A DNA stretch of 64,000 bases. Origin: Tetraselmis striata (taxonomy: Eukaryota; Chlorophyta; Chlorodendrophyceae; Chlorodendrales; Chlorodendraceae). Each line of letters begins with the position of its first letter. Position 1 is the first letter of the stretch. This document shows, piece by piece, positions 10,946 to 22,419 of the stretch. The position numbers were made by a program, and so were the translations under genes. The notes under the pieces were generated by a model that ran no database searches, was not told the origin of the DNA, and saw only the letters and a program-made list of their open reading frames with translations. The DNA is taken from the NCBI GenBank assembly GCA_006384855.1, contig VCJN01001205.1, forward strand, positions 62,001 through 126,000. Reading direction: 5' to 3'.

Positions 10946-11952
10946 TTGGGGGGTGGGGGGGGGGGGGGGGGGGGGGGATTACCAGGGCCCTGCCAACAGC
11001 TATTAAGCCCATCCCCCGGTGTGTTAATCAAGCCAATAATCCTCTGTATGGTTTAATTATCCCATCAACATTTGAAACTTGGTACTGCGCCCGAGGTGTG
11101 TTTTGACGTGCTAGTCGCAGTATCTGAATTAGTTGGCAACGCTGCGTCTACATGTCTGTCTGTCTGTCTGACCGCTCGCAGATACGAAAACGTACCGAAA
11201 TGCAGACACGCCCACGAGTGCCCCTGCGGATCTGCAATAATCAGTTTGGTACATATTCATATGTTAGGTTCCGCCGGACCCCCCGATAGGCGACCACGGC
11301 AGATCCAGTCCAACGGGGGGGGAATGGCAGGGCACCCGCACCTGTAGCTCTTGGGTGTGAAGCGGGAGGGCGGGGGAGGGACACGGGTACGAGTAGCGGC
11401 GCACCGCCAGCGATGGGATAAGTACGGGATCCCCCGAGCGGGCCGGAGGCCCGCGAGAAATGTCGTGGTCAACGGGCGATATAATCAGTAATCGAAAATG
11501 TATCTGTTGTCAGCTCGCATCGGTTTCGCCGGCTTTCTCAATTGCAATTTTCTCACCCGGGCTGGAGGCCTGTCACAGGCGCCTGGTACTCGTTTTTCGC
11601 CGTTAAATGGTTTTCTGCCGTTATCGTGTACAGTTTGTTTTCCGCTCGTACTAAACATATTACATCAGGCTGTCCATTAGAACCCCCCCCCCCCCCCCCC
11701 CCCCACCCACCCGGTTCTCGCGCCATTGCCAGTTTGCGGTCACTGTATTCTGGTGTGGACTTGAGATTTGTTTGTTTTGTGGCGCGCTGTACATAGGTGT
11801 GGTCCGCGCCCAACTACTGCTACCGCTGCGGCAACGTCGCAGCCATCCTGTCATTTGACGAGAACATGGATGCCAAGGAGAAGATCTTCACGGAGAGCGA
11901 GGAGAACACCACCATGATGGCGCCCCGCCACACGGTGCCCTACTTCCTTTAG
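6769..11952 (+). CDS. PPP6C: Serine/threonine protein phosphatase 6 catalytic subunit, 8 exons
   Basis: PPP-family phosphatase that removes phosphate from Ser/Thr using two metal ions; PP6 works with SAPS-type regulatory subunits. Exons: 6769-6855, 7422-7478, 8247-8462, 9369-9437, 9545-9637, 10412-10543, 10716-10823, 11797-11952. They join without any frameshift into 305 residues, the usual PP6 length, and every intron is phase 0. The metal and active-site motifs are intact: [22 protein letters not shown], the CVHGGLSPD and PRGAGWLFG blocks, and [11 protein letters not shown]. The N-terminus ([16 protein letters not shown]) and the [14 protein letters not shown] segment match PP6 rather than PP2A or PP4, and the protein ends in YFL as PP2A-like enzymes do. 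Intron 3 starts with GC instead of GT. C runs lie within about 15 bases of three 5' splice sites. Identification is firm. Confidence 0.97.
8463..9368 (+). other. Intron 3 of the PP6 gene with a GC-AG border
   Basis: The preceding exon must end ...ATCACCCAG to give the invariant [11 protein letters not shown] sequence, and the next bases are GCAAGC, so the donor is GC. The acceptor is CCGCCAG at 9368. The intron is 906 bases and begins with a 19-C run five bases after the donor. A second C run lies at 8648-8666. Confidence 0.9.
10892..10977. repeat. (GT)n microsatellite followed by poly(G)
   Basis: About 51 bases of GT repeats are followed by a T run and then G runs (10955-10977 pure G). It lies in the last intron of the PP6 gene, between a C run at the donor and the terminal exon. 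GT repeats of this length can adopt Z-DNA. Confidence 0.95.
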
Positions 11953-14900
11953 ACGCCTCAGCATGAGCGAAAAAGGGGGGGGCGCAAGCACACGGAGCGG
12001 GGGGGGCAAGTCAGTCTACCGCGCGGGAGACAAGGAGGGGTCCTTGCGGGTCCAGATGCCCTCCACACTCCATCTAGACCGATTAGCATGCGCTCGTTGC
12101 GGCGCTCGTGTGGCCACCCGCACATTAGAGAACGGACGGCTCGTGGCACTGGACGATGTGCCAAGGCCAGGTGCTGGTGGCCGAGTGTACATTTGGCCTG
12201 GCCTCTATCAACCGCGCCGGGCCGGATGTGGCGCAACCAGATGCTCTGCAGGGAAGCTGGGATCGCGTGCTGCAAGTGTAATTATAGCTCAGTCCATCTG
12301 GCGCAAATCCCATCGCACCTCATCCCCCTCCTGCTCTACCCTTTGCCATTGTGACAAATAATGAAATAATCTCGATGTCTGTATATAGGCTACGAGTTTG
12401 TGTACCAGGAGTATCTGACAGGTACGATCGACGGGTATATGCACAGCTGTTCCAGGATAGAAAATTGCGGATGAAATTTGCCCTACAGGCCAAATATGGC
12501 GCGTAGGTTAAGTGACCCGGTGAATGTATCTTCAAGCCAGCTTTTTACCGCATAAATTATATTTCTGTGTCACCTCACGAGCACTCAAACCCCGAGAGAA
12601 ACTGAGCTTTTGAGCTGTGTGCGCTACGCATTAGAACGTGGATTTTTTTTCTATCCTGGAACAACTTCATACAATACAAGTATACCACTACGCCGCCATG
12701 TGGCAAGCTTTGTGCTTTTGAGGCCGGTGCCGACTCGGTTGTTTCATTGTGCTTGGTGATGTATGAGCTAGCAAAGCGACGACATTAAATTCTTAGCCGT
12801 CTCTTAGCTAGAGACGGCTAAAAAACCGATTTAAAACATGCTGACTTGCCGCTCTCAACTGCCCAAGTTGCTTTTAGGACCTGCTTTATCCAGCCGCTGT
12901 GATGGGAACCCTTAGGGATTACGGATGCAGCTTCCGGCCTTCCTCCTTTTCGCCCGCGCCCCTCTTCGTGCCATGCCGCTTGAGGGCATTAGGATACAAT
13001 ACATGTCTGTTGTTGAAGCGCTTTGTTTCCCGCAGTGCATAACCTCATGTTGCGGAGACAATAATAACGGCGCATTCCGCCGCGCGTTGGTCGTTTCCTT
13101 GAAGCAGGGGCGGCGGCGCGGTTTGAAAATACTACTGATAGCCCGCCGTTGAAAAGGGCATCAGCCGGCACGAGTATTTTGATTGCTCCTATTGCGCGCT
13201 ATGCGGAATATTGGAGAATGTGGAAGGGTTATTGAGCTCATATGTTGAACCATCATACTCTAATAGGACTGATCAGAGGGTTGCCGCCATCTCATCATCC
13301 CGGAGATATTATGACATCAAGGGGTAGATATGGATGTGATGTTCGTCAAAGATGTAGTCCTACATAGTAATAATGAAGCGCAGCTGCTCGACTTCTCACT
13401 TTCCCACCGACCCTTGACACCGGGTACAATTATGCTATGTACTAAATCCGGGCGATTCGACGCGACTGGTCGATTCGTACTCCTCCAACGGTTTTGTGGG
13501 ATCGTCCGACTGCCAGCCGGCGCCCACTAGGGCGCAAAGAGCATGCTCCACATGAGTACCGCACCACCGCTACCACAGACTTCGATACCGCACCCCCCGA
13601 ATAGCAGCAACACCCGGCGGTCGGGAAGTTTCTCGCTAGTCTCCGAGGCGGCGTGGTCTAGCTACAACAGATCCGGAATGTCGCGCGACGGTGGCCAACT
13701 TCGCGGGCACCCATCTTCCTACAACAGGTTGCCGCCCACTCCGCGTTCACTCCGCGACCCGGCCCACGCACCTCACCATCTCCTGCATCCCCGCAAATGC
13801 CGATGATATCCCGCATGTGGCGTTGCTCTTCAGCATTTGATTGCTACTTACGATCATGCGATGGACAATAAGGCAGCGCGCACGCGTACGGTCGACAATG
13901 GCCGTTTTAAATGATAATAAGCACCATATGTTCTGCCTAGCGGGCAGCATGTAGTAGTAGTCAAGGCGATTACGGTCGGCGGTATACAAAATATAGGTGA
14001 AATAATGAATATCGCGTGATCAGTATCGTAGGCGATACATACCGGAAACACACATCGCGGCACCGATGATACGTGGTGTGTAATAACATGCCGGAGAAAC
14101 ACAGAACCGAATAATCGCGTCAACGATAGGTCATTCATATTGAGCAATCTTTGTCCTCGGCGAGCTCCGAAACCACGTGGTTGGTGATTTTGTCGCGCGG
14201 CGCGGGGCGTCGCGTGTTACCGTCGCAAACGGATGGTGCTGGCAAGTGGAAGGGGGCGCGTGGGGGTGAGGTGGGACGGCGTATATTGGTGCACGGGCAG
14301 ATGATCGTTGGAGTGATGTTCAACGTGGGCGGCGATTATTGTCGAAAATGTGCGGTACTGCATACCATTAGTGGTTACCAAATGTATCCATAAGAAATCC
14401 AGCCGTGGATTGTCATCTCCCATCAGAATGGCGTCGGAATCGCAAGACTGTACGTGCAATGACGACACGGCGTTGCTACTATATTTCGTCGTCCTTTTGG
14501 GCGGTAAAATATGACGCGGGTTTCCTTTGGCCACATGTGGTGAAACTCGCATTATATGTGGCAATATACAGAAAGGCCAAAACTATATGTGTATATTATC
14601 GCGCATTTCCGACAATTCCCGCCCACTCAACATCACTTCAATATATACCGCATGTACACCCATGGACGCTGCCCCACCCCGCCCTAACGCACCGCATCCT
14701 CCAATTTGGGCAGCCACACTCCCCCGCGTGCACTGCATGTACGCGACGCCCCGCCGCTGCGGCGCATAATAAATACGTGGTTTCGAGACGGGCCGATGAA
14801 CCCGGCGGGGAAGTCGTCGGCACTCGGCTACGACGTACGCCAACTCGACCTCTCACCACCGGTACTCCACAAGCGGACACAGCTCCACCTCATCCCGGAA

Positions 14901-15149
14901 GACCTCCGCGGGGTCGGTAGCGCGTGTCGCCCATCGTCGTGGCGTGGGTCGCTCGCCGTGGTATATATAGCCATCGCTGAATGGTCGTCCCAACGCTAGC
15001 AACCACCGATATCCAATACATGTCGTCGTTCACAATATTCTGTCCACATACACCCGTCCACAATATTGTGCATCACGCGCATCTCCCGCTGAGGTGCAAA
15101 GTATTATGTAACGATGCGTCATTGGCGCAATATGTCGGGTCGACGACAA
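11953..15149. other. Gene-poor stretch
   Basis: No domain or credible exon is seen in about 3.2 kb. It holds the 3' end of the PP6 transcript, a perfect 11-bp hairpin at 12793-12821, and mixed-composition DNA with many short open frames in both directions that look random. Confidence 0.45.
12793..12821. repeat. Perfect 11-bp inverted repeat
   Basis: The arm TTAGCCGTCTC (12793-12803) pairs exactly with GAGACGGCTAA (12811-12821) across a 7-base loop, followed by a run of A. It lies about 840 bases after the PP6 stop codon. It could be a miniature-element end, an RNA processing hairpin or chance. Confidence 0.7.
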
Positions 15150-17150
15150 ATCGTGCTTGGAGCATCGGGTAGCGAGCAAGGGCAATAAGGGCACCTCCAC
15201 CGCCGCGCGCGCCTCCGCCTCGCGCTCCTTGTCCGCCTCCGCGTCCGCCAGCGCGCGCTCCGCCGCGCGCCGCGCCGCCACCTCGCCTCCAGCCGCCCTG
15301 CCGTCGCGGCCACCGGCGTCTCCGTCATGTCGCCTAGCGGAGCCGCCACCTCCTCCGCCTCCGCCAACCAATCCAGCGCGCGCCAAGGACGCCTCCGCCG
15401 CGCGCCGCACGTCCACTCGGCCTCCGCGTCCCGAGTCTCAAGTGCCTCCACGAGCTCCGCCTCGCCCGCCACCGAATGCGCCGCCATCGCGCGCTCCGCC
15501 TCTGCGAGCTTGCCGGCCGCCTCCGCCACGGACGCCTCAAGCTCAACTGCGCCGCGGTCATCGGCGCCACCTCCTCCCCGCTGCTGCGCGCCCTTGCAGC
15601 CTCGAGCTCCCGACGGGCGGGCTCCGGCGAGGCATTCAGCGCGCCGACATTCTCCTCCTTCGCCGCCAGCGCCGCCTTGATCGCCTTCTCCGACGACATG
15701 CCCGGCACCTCCGCAAGCAAGGCCTCCGCAGCCAGGCTCGAGGCCCACCGACGTCGCGCCCACCTCGTCCGCCCTCGCGCGCAGCCGCGGCTCCTCCGCC
15801 GTGGCCAGCTCGGCGGTCTCGCCGTCGCGGGCGGCTTGCCCCTCGGCCATCTCCGCCGCCTGCGCCTCCGCCTTGCAACCCATCGCGGCGCGCAACTCCT
15901 CGCCCGCTCGGGCAAACAACGCCATATTGTCCGTCGTCTCCATCAAGGGACGCCTCCGCGGTGACGGCCGCCATATGGCCAATCCCACCTCCTTCGGCCC
16001 ACCTCTACCGCTAGCGCCTCCGCCTTGCAGCCCTTCGCGGCGCGCAGTTCCCGCCCGAGCCAGCAACACCAGCTTGTCCATCGCCTCCACCAACAGCCCC
16101 TCCGTGCCGGCATGCGCGGTGCGCGAGGCTGCCAGCTCCCCCAGCGTGCCCACCGACGACTCGGCCCCCGTGCCCCGCGCCGCGCCCGCCTCGGCCAGCG
16201 CATCCTAGCTCGGATGTCGCCGGCGACCATGCCGGCCACGGCATGGGCAGCCCCCAATGCCCCCTGCGCCTCCGCAAGCGCGGCGCTCTTGGCATGCAGC
16301 GCCGCGAGATGCGACGCCTCCGACTGCTCCGCAGCGGCCAACGCCCCCCAGCCGGACGACGCCTCCGCCTTCGCCGCCGCCAACGCGCGGCCCTGCTCCT
16401 CGCCGATGCCCGAGAGCGACGCCACCTCGGCCTCGCGCTCCGACACCTTCCTCGTGGCGGCGGCGGTGGCCGGTGACGACGCCTCAACCGCCGACAGCTC
16501 CGCCTCCCTCTCTCTCTCGCAACGCCGCCGCGAGGCCGTCGCCCGACTTGGACAGCGCGGCGGCGGCATGCTCTCTCTCCGACAACTATACCCGGTGGCG
16601 TCGGCCGGAGACGCCGCGAGTTCCGCTTGCATGGCCTCCGACGCCGACAGCTCCACCCGCGTGGCTTCCGAAGCGGCGGCGAGCTCATCCCGGGCGCGGC
16701 TTGCGTCTACCAGCTGCGCCTCCCGCTCCGCCAGCTCGCCGCCGGTCTCCTCTTTCGAAAATTACAGGGCCGCCACGCACGTCGGCGTGGAGCTCCTCCT
16801 TAGTAGATACGGCCAGCGCAAGTGATTGGTTGCGCTAGGCTGCCAACGAGCTCCTCCGACATGGCAGCGTGCTCCTCCGCCCTAGAGTCTAGCGCGGCCT
16901 TCACCGCACCCGCCGCCGCCGCCAAATCCTTCTCCTTGCCATCCCGTTTGCACGCTTCAGCCACTAGGGTCTACAGCAGAGCCGCGTGCTGTGCGGCGCC
17001 CGCGGCCTCTTCTGCCTCTGCCTTCCTCACCTTGGCCGCCGCCTCCACCTACCGCCTTGCCGCGGACCACCGCCGCCCCGAGCTTGCCGTCCGCCTCCGC
17101 CAGCGACGACCGCAACGCGGTGCGTGCAAGCGGCCTCTAGCGCCGACACA
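15150..17150 (-). pseudogene. Broken Ala/Glu-rich coiled-coil protein gene
   Basis: On the minus strand, heptad-like Ala/Glu/Leu sequence jumps between frames. Examples are AALHAKSAALAEAQGALGAAH (about 16340-16250), GTLGELAASRTAHAGTEGLL (starting 16153), AIKAALAAKEENVGALNASP (about 15690) and LEASVAEAAGKLAEAERAM (about 15540). Each block is convincing long coiled coil, but at least three frame changes are needed to join them, while the PP6 gene nearby needs none. The simplest reading is a decayed gene for a long alanine-rich coiled-coil protein; a gene with several small introns is the alternative. The plus-strand frames here, rich in Pro/Ser/Arg, are shadows of this composition. Confidence 0.45.
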
Positions 17151-17169
17151 TGCTGCGGCGGCGGAGTAA

Positions 17170-17810
17170 TATTTTCAAGAGGCCGCCATAGCCATGGGTC
17201 TCCATGTGTGGTGGAATTATTTCCGCCATCGTGCCGAATTCTGGGCCATCTCCCGAAACAACCGCCCTTAAGGTGGATCCACTGATTCCGCGGACGTTGG
17301 TTGGTGGCCACCGCTTGCTTCGTTTCACGTTCGTCGGTATCTGTACCTTTCCCGTTATGTAGAGTGCGCCCCACTCGCTCGCATTGCCGATTGGTTGGAA
17401 CCACATGTGGCCCCTTGGCGTTGCTTTGATATTGCCGCCTGCCCAGTATTTGCGTGTGAATTACCTCATACGTGGGAGTCCTCCATGGCGGCGACAACCA
17501 GCTTGACGGTTCGCCGAGTTGTTGCAAGGGAAGACTCACTGCTGAAGCGGCGGAGAGTGTGAGCGCCGAGAAGACAAGAAGACCATCGCGGAGATCCTCA
17601 TCATGCCGCCGCTGCGACTAAATACAGCTTCGGGACTCGTATGTCCGCTCATCCATCCCACACAACCGCGAAGGGGAAGAAGATCATCGAAAGCCACATA
17701 ATGAAGCTGCAGCCGGTTGACATGGAGCCGATTGTGCGCTCAACATTGCACTTCGTCACTGAGGTGGCCATCACCAACCCGAAAAGTACGCGGCCGACTT
17801 CAGCAACATG
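17170..17810. other. Intergenic, no gene recognised
   Basis: Short open frames on both strands, none with recognisable motifs. Composition falls from very GC-rich to balanced, which suggests that the GC-rich decayed coding region ends near 17170. Confidence 0.4.
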
Positions 17811-17819
17811 CGCCATGGC

Positions 17820-18600
17820 ATGCTGCAAATTGTGTGAAACAAGATGCAATTACTACGTGCCAACGTGATAAAGTTTACATACACTTTGCTTTGTATCGTC
17901 GACACCCCTCCCCTACTCCCTGACTCATGTTGATGCGCCAAGGATCAATAGTGCGTAGCACGCAAATGAGCATCAACAATTTGTTGTATATATGATATAT
18001 GTCGTGTTCGAGGCGTGTCTCGTCGCCATCGATCATCGGTAACGCTGCACCCTCGTCGGATCGTACCGCATCACCGGCGCCAAGCGTTGAAGCCATGGCT
18101 TGAGTGCGACCGACTCCATGCATCACGCGCCATGGGATTCAAGTTGTGTGAACCACGATAATACGTGCCAGCGTGATACCGTGTACACACAACAATTAGG
18201 GTATCATCGAACCCCCGCCCCCACCCCACCCCCCGACGCATGCTGATGCGCCCGGCACCAATGTGCGTAGCACGCAAATGAGCATCAACGATTTATTTTA
18301 TACATGAAATGTTGACATTAGTGTTGGTATGTTACTGCATATGTACAATGTAACTAGGGTATGCCTTAGTACTTAAGCACATGTCATCATGCTTAGTCCG
18401 CACTATCACGGCGCGCGCGCACCAGGCACCGCATCGCCGCACGCATGTGCACTTCTCTGCAACCAGCCACTCGCCGTGCTTCACGCTCCCTCTCACAATC
18501 CTCGGCTCGCGCCGGGACCCGCAGATATGGCGAGTTGGTAGGGACGCTGCGCACAACATGATACGTCGCGTTCGAGGTGTATCTCGTCGCCATCGACCGA
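17820..18600. repeat. Duplicated non-coding unit, second copy interrupted
   Basis: A unit starting AATTGTGTGAAAC (about 17825) is repeated starting GTTGTGTGAACC (about 18141). Both copies carry ACGTGCC-CGTGATA, then a C-rich spacer, then an identical 27-base block beginning GTGCGTAGCACGCAAATGAG (17951 and 18263). The first copy goes on to a block TGTTCGAGGCGTGTCTCGTC followed by GCCATCGA (about 18006); the matching part of the second copy appears only at about 18569, so roughly 235 bases seem inserted in copy two. Function unknown. Confidence 0.75.
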
Positions 18601-18738
18601 ACGCTGCCCTCTCACTAAATTGCAACGCATCGTCTCACCTGGCTTTGAAGTAAGGGCCGAGGGCCGTGTTGAGCCTAGCCTTAAGACCCTAGCTGGGCGG
18701 GCGGGACTCTACGCGTCCCGCGAGGGGCGCAGGGACGG

Positions 18739-18975
18739 TATTATAGTACAACCGTACTAGCGCAGTGCAGTGTGCATCAGTGTGCACCGCAGTGTGCAAC
18801 AGTGTGCACCGTAGTGTGCAACAGTATGCCGTGGGCGCCCGCCGGGCGCGCGCGCCGCTACATGGCGGCGCGGGAGATGCTCACTTCCTTTAACCTCACC
18901 GCATCCTCCTGCCCCTCCTACTCGGCTGCCCCTCGTCAGGGGCCCACGCCCGTGCCTTGCACCCGGGCTATGAGA
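18739..18975 (+). repeat. 5' LTR of the copia element
   Basis: It begins TATTATAGTACAAC and ends CTATGAGA. It contains tandem copies of a GTGTGCACCGCAGTGTGCAA-type word near the start (18771-18826). The 3' part (TTCCTTTAACCTCACCGCAT onward) matches the 3' LTR almost exactly, whereas a GC-rich piece around 18830-18880 is missing from the 3' copy. Confidence 0.9.
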
Positions 18976-18988
18976 GGTTATGATGCCC
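18976..18988 (+). promoter_or_regulatory. Candidate tRNA primer-binding site
   Basis: GGTTATGATGCCC follows the 5' LTR directly. It does not start with the TGG expected for a tRNA 3' end but resembles the GGTTATGGGCCC site of Drosophila copia, which pairs with the anticodon arm of initiator tRNA-Met. The copia comparison is from established knowledge; use of a half-tRNA primer here is inference. Confidence 0.4.
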
Positions 18989-19070
18989 TCCTAGCCTCAC
19001 AGCGTCGCTTCCCGCTGTGTGCTCCGTCTCGTCGCGCCGCGCCCGCCTGCACGGCGCGCCCTCCTGGCCA

Positions 19071-20400
19071 TGTCGCCCGGTTTTTCCGTGAGCGTTTGTA
19101 TGTCCGACAGCCCGCCCCCGCCGCCGCCAGGCGCAGGCGGATCCTCCGACCAGTGGCCCGCACTCGGTCAGTCCTTTGGCCCCCTGTCCCCCGCCTCCTG
19201 GGGGCAAGTCAGCTCCGCAGCGGCGCAGCGCGCCGTGCAGATCCAGCAAGCTGCCTCAGCCGAGCAGATGTCCCAGATGGTCGCGCAGATGCGCACCATC
19301 GCGCACGATGCTGCCACTACCGCCACCCGCGCGGTAATGCAGGAGCTGAGCGAGCCCTCGCTCTCACCCAAGCCTGACCCAGGCGACAAAGCACACCATG
19401 CCGCCACGTCCGCCCCTGCTCCTGCTCTGGTTCCTGCTTCCATGCCGCCCCCGCTCTCTCCTGGTTCCCTTGGTGACGATCTTGGCGCTCTCCCTGTCGC
19501 GCCCTCTCGCCAGCTCGGCGCGCATGACCTTGGCCGCTCCCTCAAGACCGCTCTCTCCCAGTTCTCGACAACTGACTCCTGGCCCATCTACCGCGACGAT
19601 TTCCTCGCCCACCTGACGACTGTCAACCCCGTCCTCGTCGCTGTCCTCCTTGGGGCTCGTCCACCAGCACACGGCCTGACCGCGGAATCGTTTAGTCTCT
19701 TGCATCAAAAACTCTCCGCCACACTCACTGTTGTCATGAAGTCTCATCCGACGGCTGCCACACGCCTCCGCAACTTGAGGCGCTCGGACGCCTTCGCTGA
19801 TGCCGACAATCCCGGCACCCTGGCCTGGGACCAGCTGTGCACACACCTCGACCGCCGAGGCGTGGCTCGCACAGTGCGCCACGTGTTGGCTCTCCAGCAG
19901 CCGCAGTCACCGTCTGAGGATCAGGGGGCCTTCACCCAGCGCATGCTGAACGCCTATCACGAACTCAACGACAGCCTTGTCTCCCTGCACTCCAACGTGC
20001 TCCACGAGAACGTGCTCGTCGCTGCTACCCTCGCTGGCATGCACAACACAGTCGCCAGGGATACCATACTCTCCGCCCTCGACGCAGCCGAGACTCGGGC
20101 GGAGGACATCTCCTACGGCCGCCTGTGCGACATGATGCACCGCCACCCCACGACTCCCGACAGCAAGCCAGCCCGCACTAGCCAAGACGTTGCCGCCTTC
20201 GCTGCGGCTATGCATACTCAGATGCACTCGCAGGTGGAGGCTGCGGTCGTCGCCGCTATGGCCCGTGCCCCCCCTCCGGCTCGACTTCCCTACGCTCGCC
20301 CTCCCCGTGGTGGCCAGCACAACAACGCCCGGCAGCATCCGCCCACGACCCCGTGCCGCATATGCGAATCAAAAGGGAAAGGCACACGTTTCCACTGGCA
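19071..20400 (+). pseudogene. Copia Gag region
   Basis: Capsid-like polyprotein start. The first methionine after the primer site that leads into helical sequence is at 19071 (MSPGFSVSVCMSD); an earlier ATG at 19019 is in frame. The body has the helical content expected of Gag, and the C-terminal end carries a zinc-knuckle-like CRICESKGKGTRFHWHAH (20354-20407). After it the coding sense moves to another frame, so Gag is cut off from the rest of the polyprotein by a frame change near 20400. Confidence 0.8.
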
Positions 20401-21060
20401 TGCACACAGCCCCCCTCAATCAGGGTCCAGCTGCGCCAGCTCATGCGCCGCCTGGTGCCCCCGCCGTTCACCAAGCTGTTGTTTCTCCTGTGTCGGCTGC
20501 GTCAGCGTTTTCCGATGAACTCTCCCACATGATGGCCTTCCTCGGCAACCCGGACAACACAGGTCCTAACGCCATGATGGCCGATGCGGGGCTGAGTCGC
20601 TCGCCCATACCCTCTACACATGACGATGACTCCCTCTCGCCGCCCACCTGGGCCTTCCCTGCCGCCGCTGGTTTTCTTTCGGTGTTCCGCAGCAAGGCCA
20701 CCGCCCCGCTCCCCGTCGCCACCTCCGGCATGTTTCTTGTCGACGGTGGTGCCAAAATCTGCCTGGCACCCGACATCTCGCGCTTCCGCGCCTACTCCCC
20801 CTTGACCACTCCGGCCTCGGCGTTGACATCCTCGGCTTTGGCTCGATTGACATCTCCGTTGTCTACACCGATGGTGTCAGTCGCCCCCTTACGGTGCGCG
20901 CGGCCCATGCCCCCGGCATGACGGCCCGGGGCGCGCCCACCATCCTCTCTCAGGAGTACCTTCGTTGCGAGCCCGGCGTCAGCTTCTCGTATCCTGCTCG
21001 CGGGGCACCCTCCGCCGCGGACTCTCACGGCTCCCTGGTCCTCACCATGATCAATGACCT
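20400..21060 (+). pseudogene. Copia aspartic protease region
   Basis: The protease active site appears as FLVDGGAKICL (D codon 20742-20744), where the usual Asp-Ser/Thr-Gly is Asp-Gly-Gly. About 80 bases later coding sense moves to a third frame (GMTARGAPTILSQEYL at about 20918), so another indel breaks the domain near 20800. Confidence 0.75.
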
Positions 21061-21099
21061 GCCCTTTCTCACCGGGGGCCACGCCGTGTCTCCTGGTAC

Positions 21100-22090
21100 G
21101 GCCCCTCCGTCTGCGTGCCTTGCCTACAAGGGCCCGCCAGAGTCGCCGCATGATGCCCATCGCTTGCACCTCCGTCTTGGCCACCCCGGCAGGGACGGCA
21201 TGAAGGCCTTGCTTCGCTCGGAGTCCGTCGTCGGTGTGCCTGCTACTGCGGATGCTGCCATGCCAGACTGCGAGCCCTGCATCATGGGCAAGTTGCGACA
21301 CGCTAGCGTCTCTCGCGCTCCTGCCAGCGTTGTTTAGCCGTTCTCGGCTTTTAGCTCTGATGTGTTCGGTCCCGTGGATGTCCCCGGGGTAGGTGGGGCC
21401 AAGTTCCTCCTCGGTGTAATCGATCACTACTCCAACTACATCTGGCTCGCTGCCCTCCCATCCAAACGAGATATCATCACCCAGCTTCGCCTCATCCTGC
21501 TGCAAATTCGCACCATCTGCTCGAAGGCTGGTCAGCGCCGCTTTGCCCCGTCCATCAAGTTTGACTGTGACCCCAACTACCTCGATACGGCCTGCCGGTC
21601 CATGGTTCGCGAGTGTGGCTTCTCTCATAGATTCACTGCCCCGTACGCTCACCACCAACTCGGTCGCGTCGAGCGTCGTTGGGGGAGTCTGGGTCAGCGA
21701 GCAGTCTGCCTCATGCAACATAGCCACGCACCTCGCCGCCCGGTTCTGGGGCCTCGCCATGCGTCATTCTGCTTTCCTTGCGAACAGGCTTCCGTCGCCG
21801 TCGGCGGCCAACGGTGCCGGTGGGGTGCCCTAATGCCTCCTCCACGGCGTCCCGCAAGTCGATCTCAGTGACCTCCGTGTGTTCGGTTGCACTGCCTACC
21901 TTCGTCTTGAGGACCGCTTCCATCTCAAACTCGAGCCCCGCGCTCTCAAGTGTATGCTGGTTGGTCAGTGCGATGACGGCCCTGGCTATTGGCTGTATAG
22001 TCTCCAGTCCGGCCGCGTCATTCGCTCCGTCCACGTTGCCTTCCTCGAGGGGATTCCGGCCCATGCGCCTCCGCCGTCCACCCCAGCCGA
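21100..22090 (+). pseudogene. Copia integrase region
   Basis: The zinc-binding HHCC start is visible (HRLHLRLGHPGRDG ... CEPCIMGK, 21160-21290). A stop codon (21335-21337) interrupts before the catalytic core. The core retains the D-D-E layout: VIDHYSNYIWLA, FDCDPNY and HHQLGRVERRW. The frame then breaks near 21730-21870 before the LRVFGCTAYLRLED block typical of copia integrase C-termini (about 21870-21910). Confidence 0.85.
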
Positions 22091-22419
22091 CGTGCCCCCA
22101 TGTGCTCATCTCGCCGATCCCTCCCAAGACACGGCTCGCTTCGCCAGCCCTTTCGCGGCGGCTGCAGCCACAGCTTCTCCCGTCCTGCCAAGCGCCCCGC
22201 GCCTCCGGCCAGCCCGGCCTCCGATTGACATGAGTTGGACGCCTCGCCGGTGCCTCCTGCCATCGCTCCGGGCCAGTATCCTCCAGCGTCCCGCATCCCG
22301 GTGCCTGACACCATCAAGCAGGCGCTTGCTGGCAAATACCACAGAGAGTGGCGCGCATCTATCATCAGGGAGCTCCGCTCCCTCCGCGCTCGGAACATCT
22401 TTGCCTACGTACGCCCGTC

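Noticed and set aside
15157-16825. Long plus-strand Pro/Ser/Ala/Arg frames
   Set aside because: They are shadows of the GC-rich coiled-coil coding on the minus strand; no domain is present.
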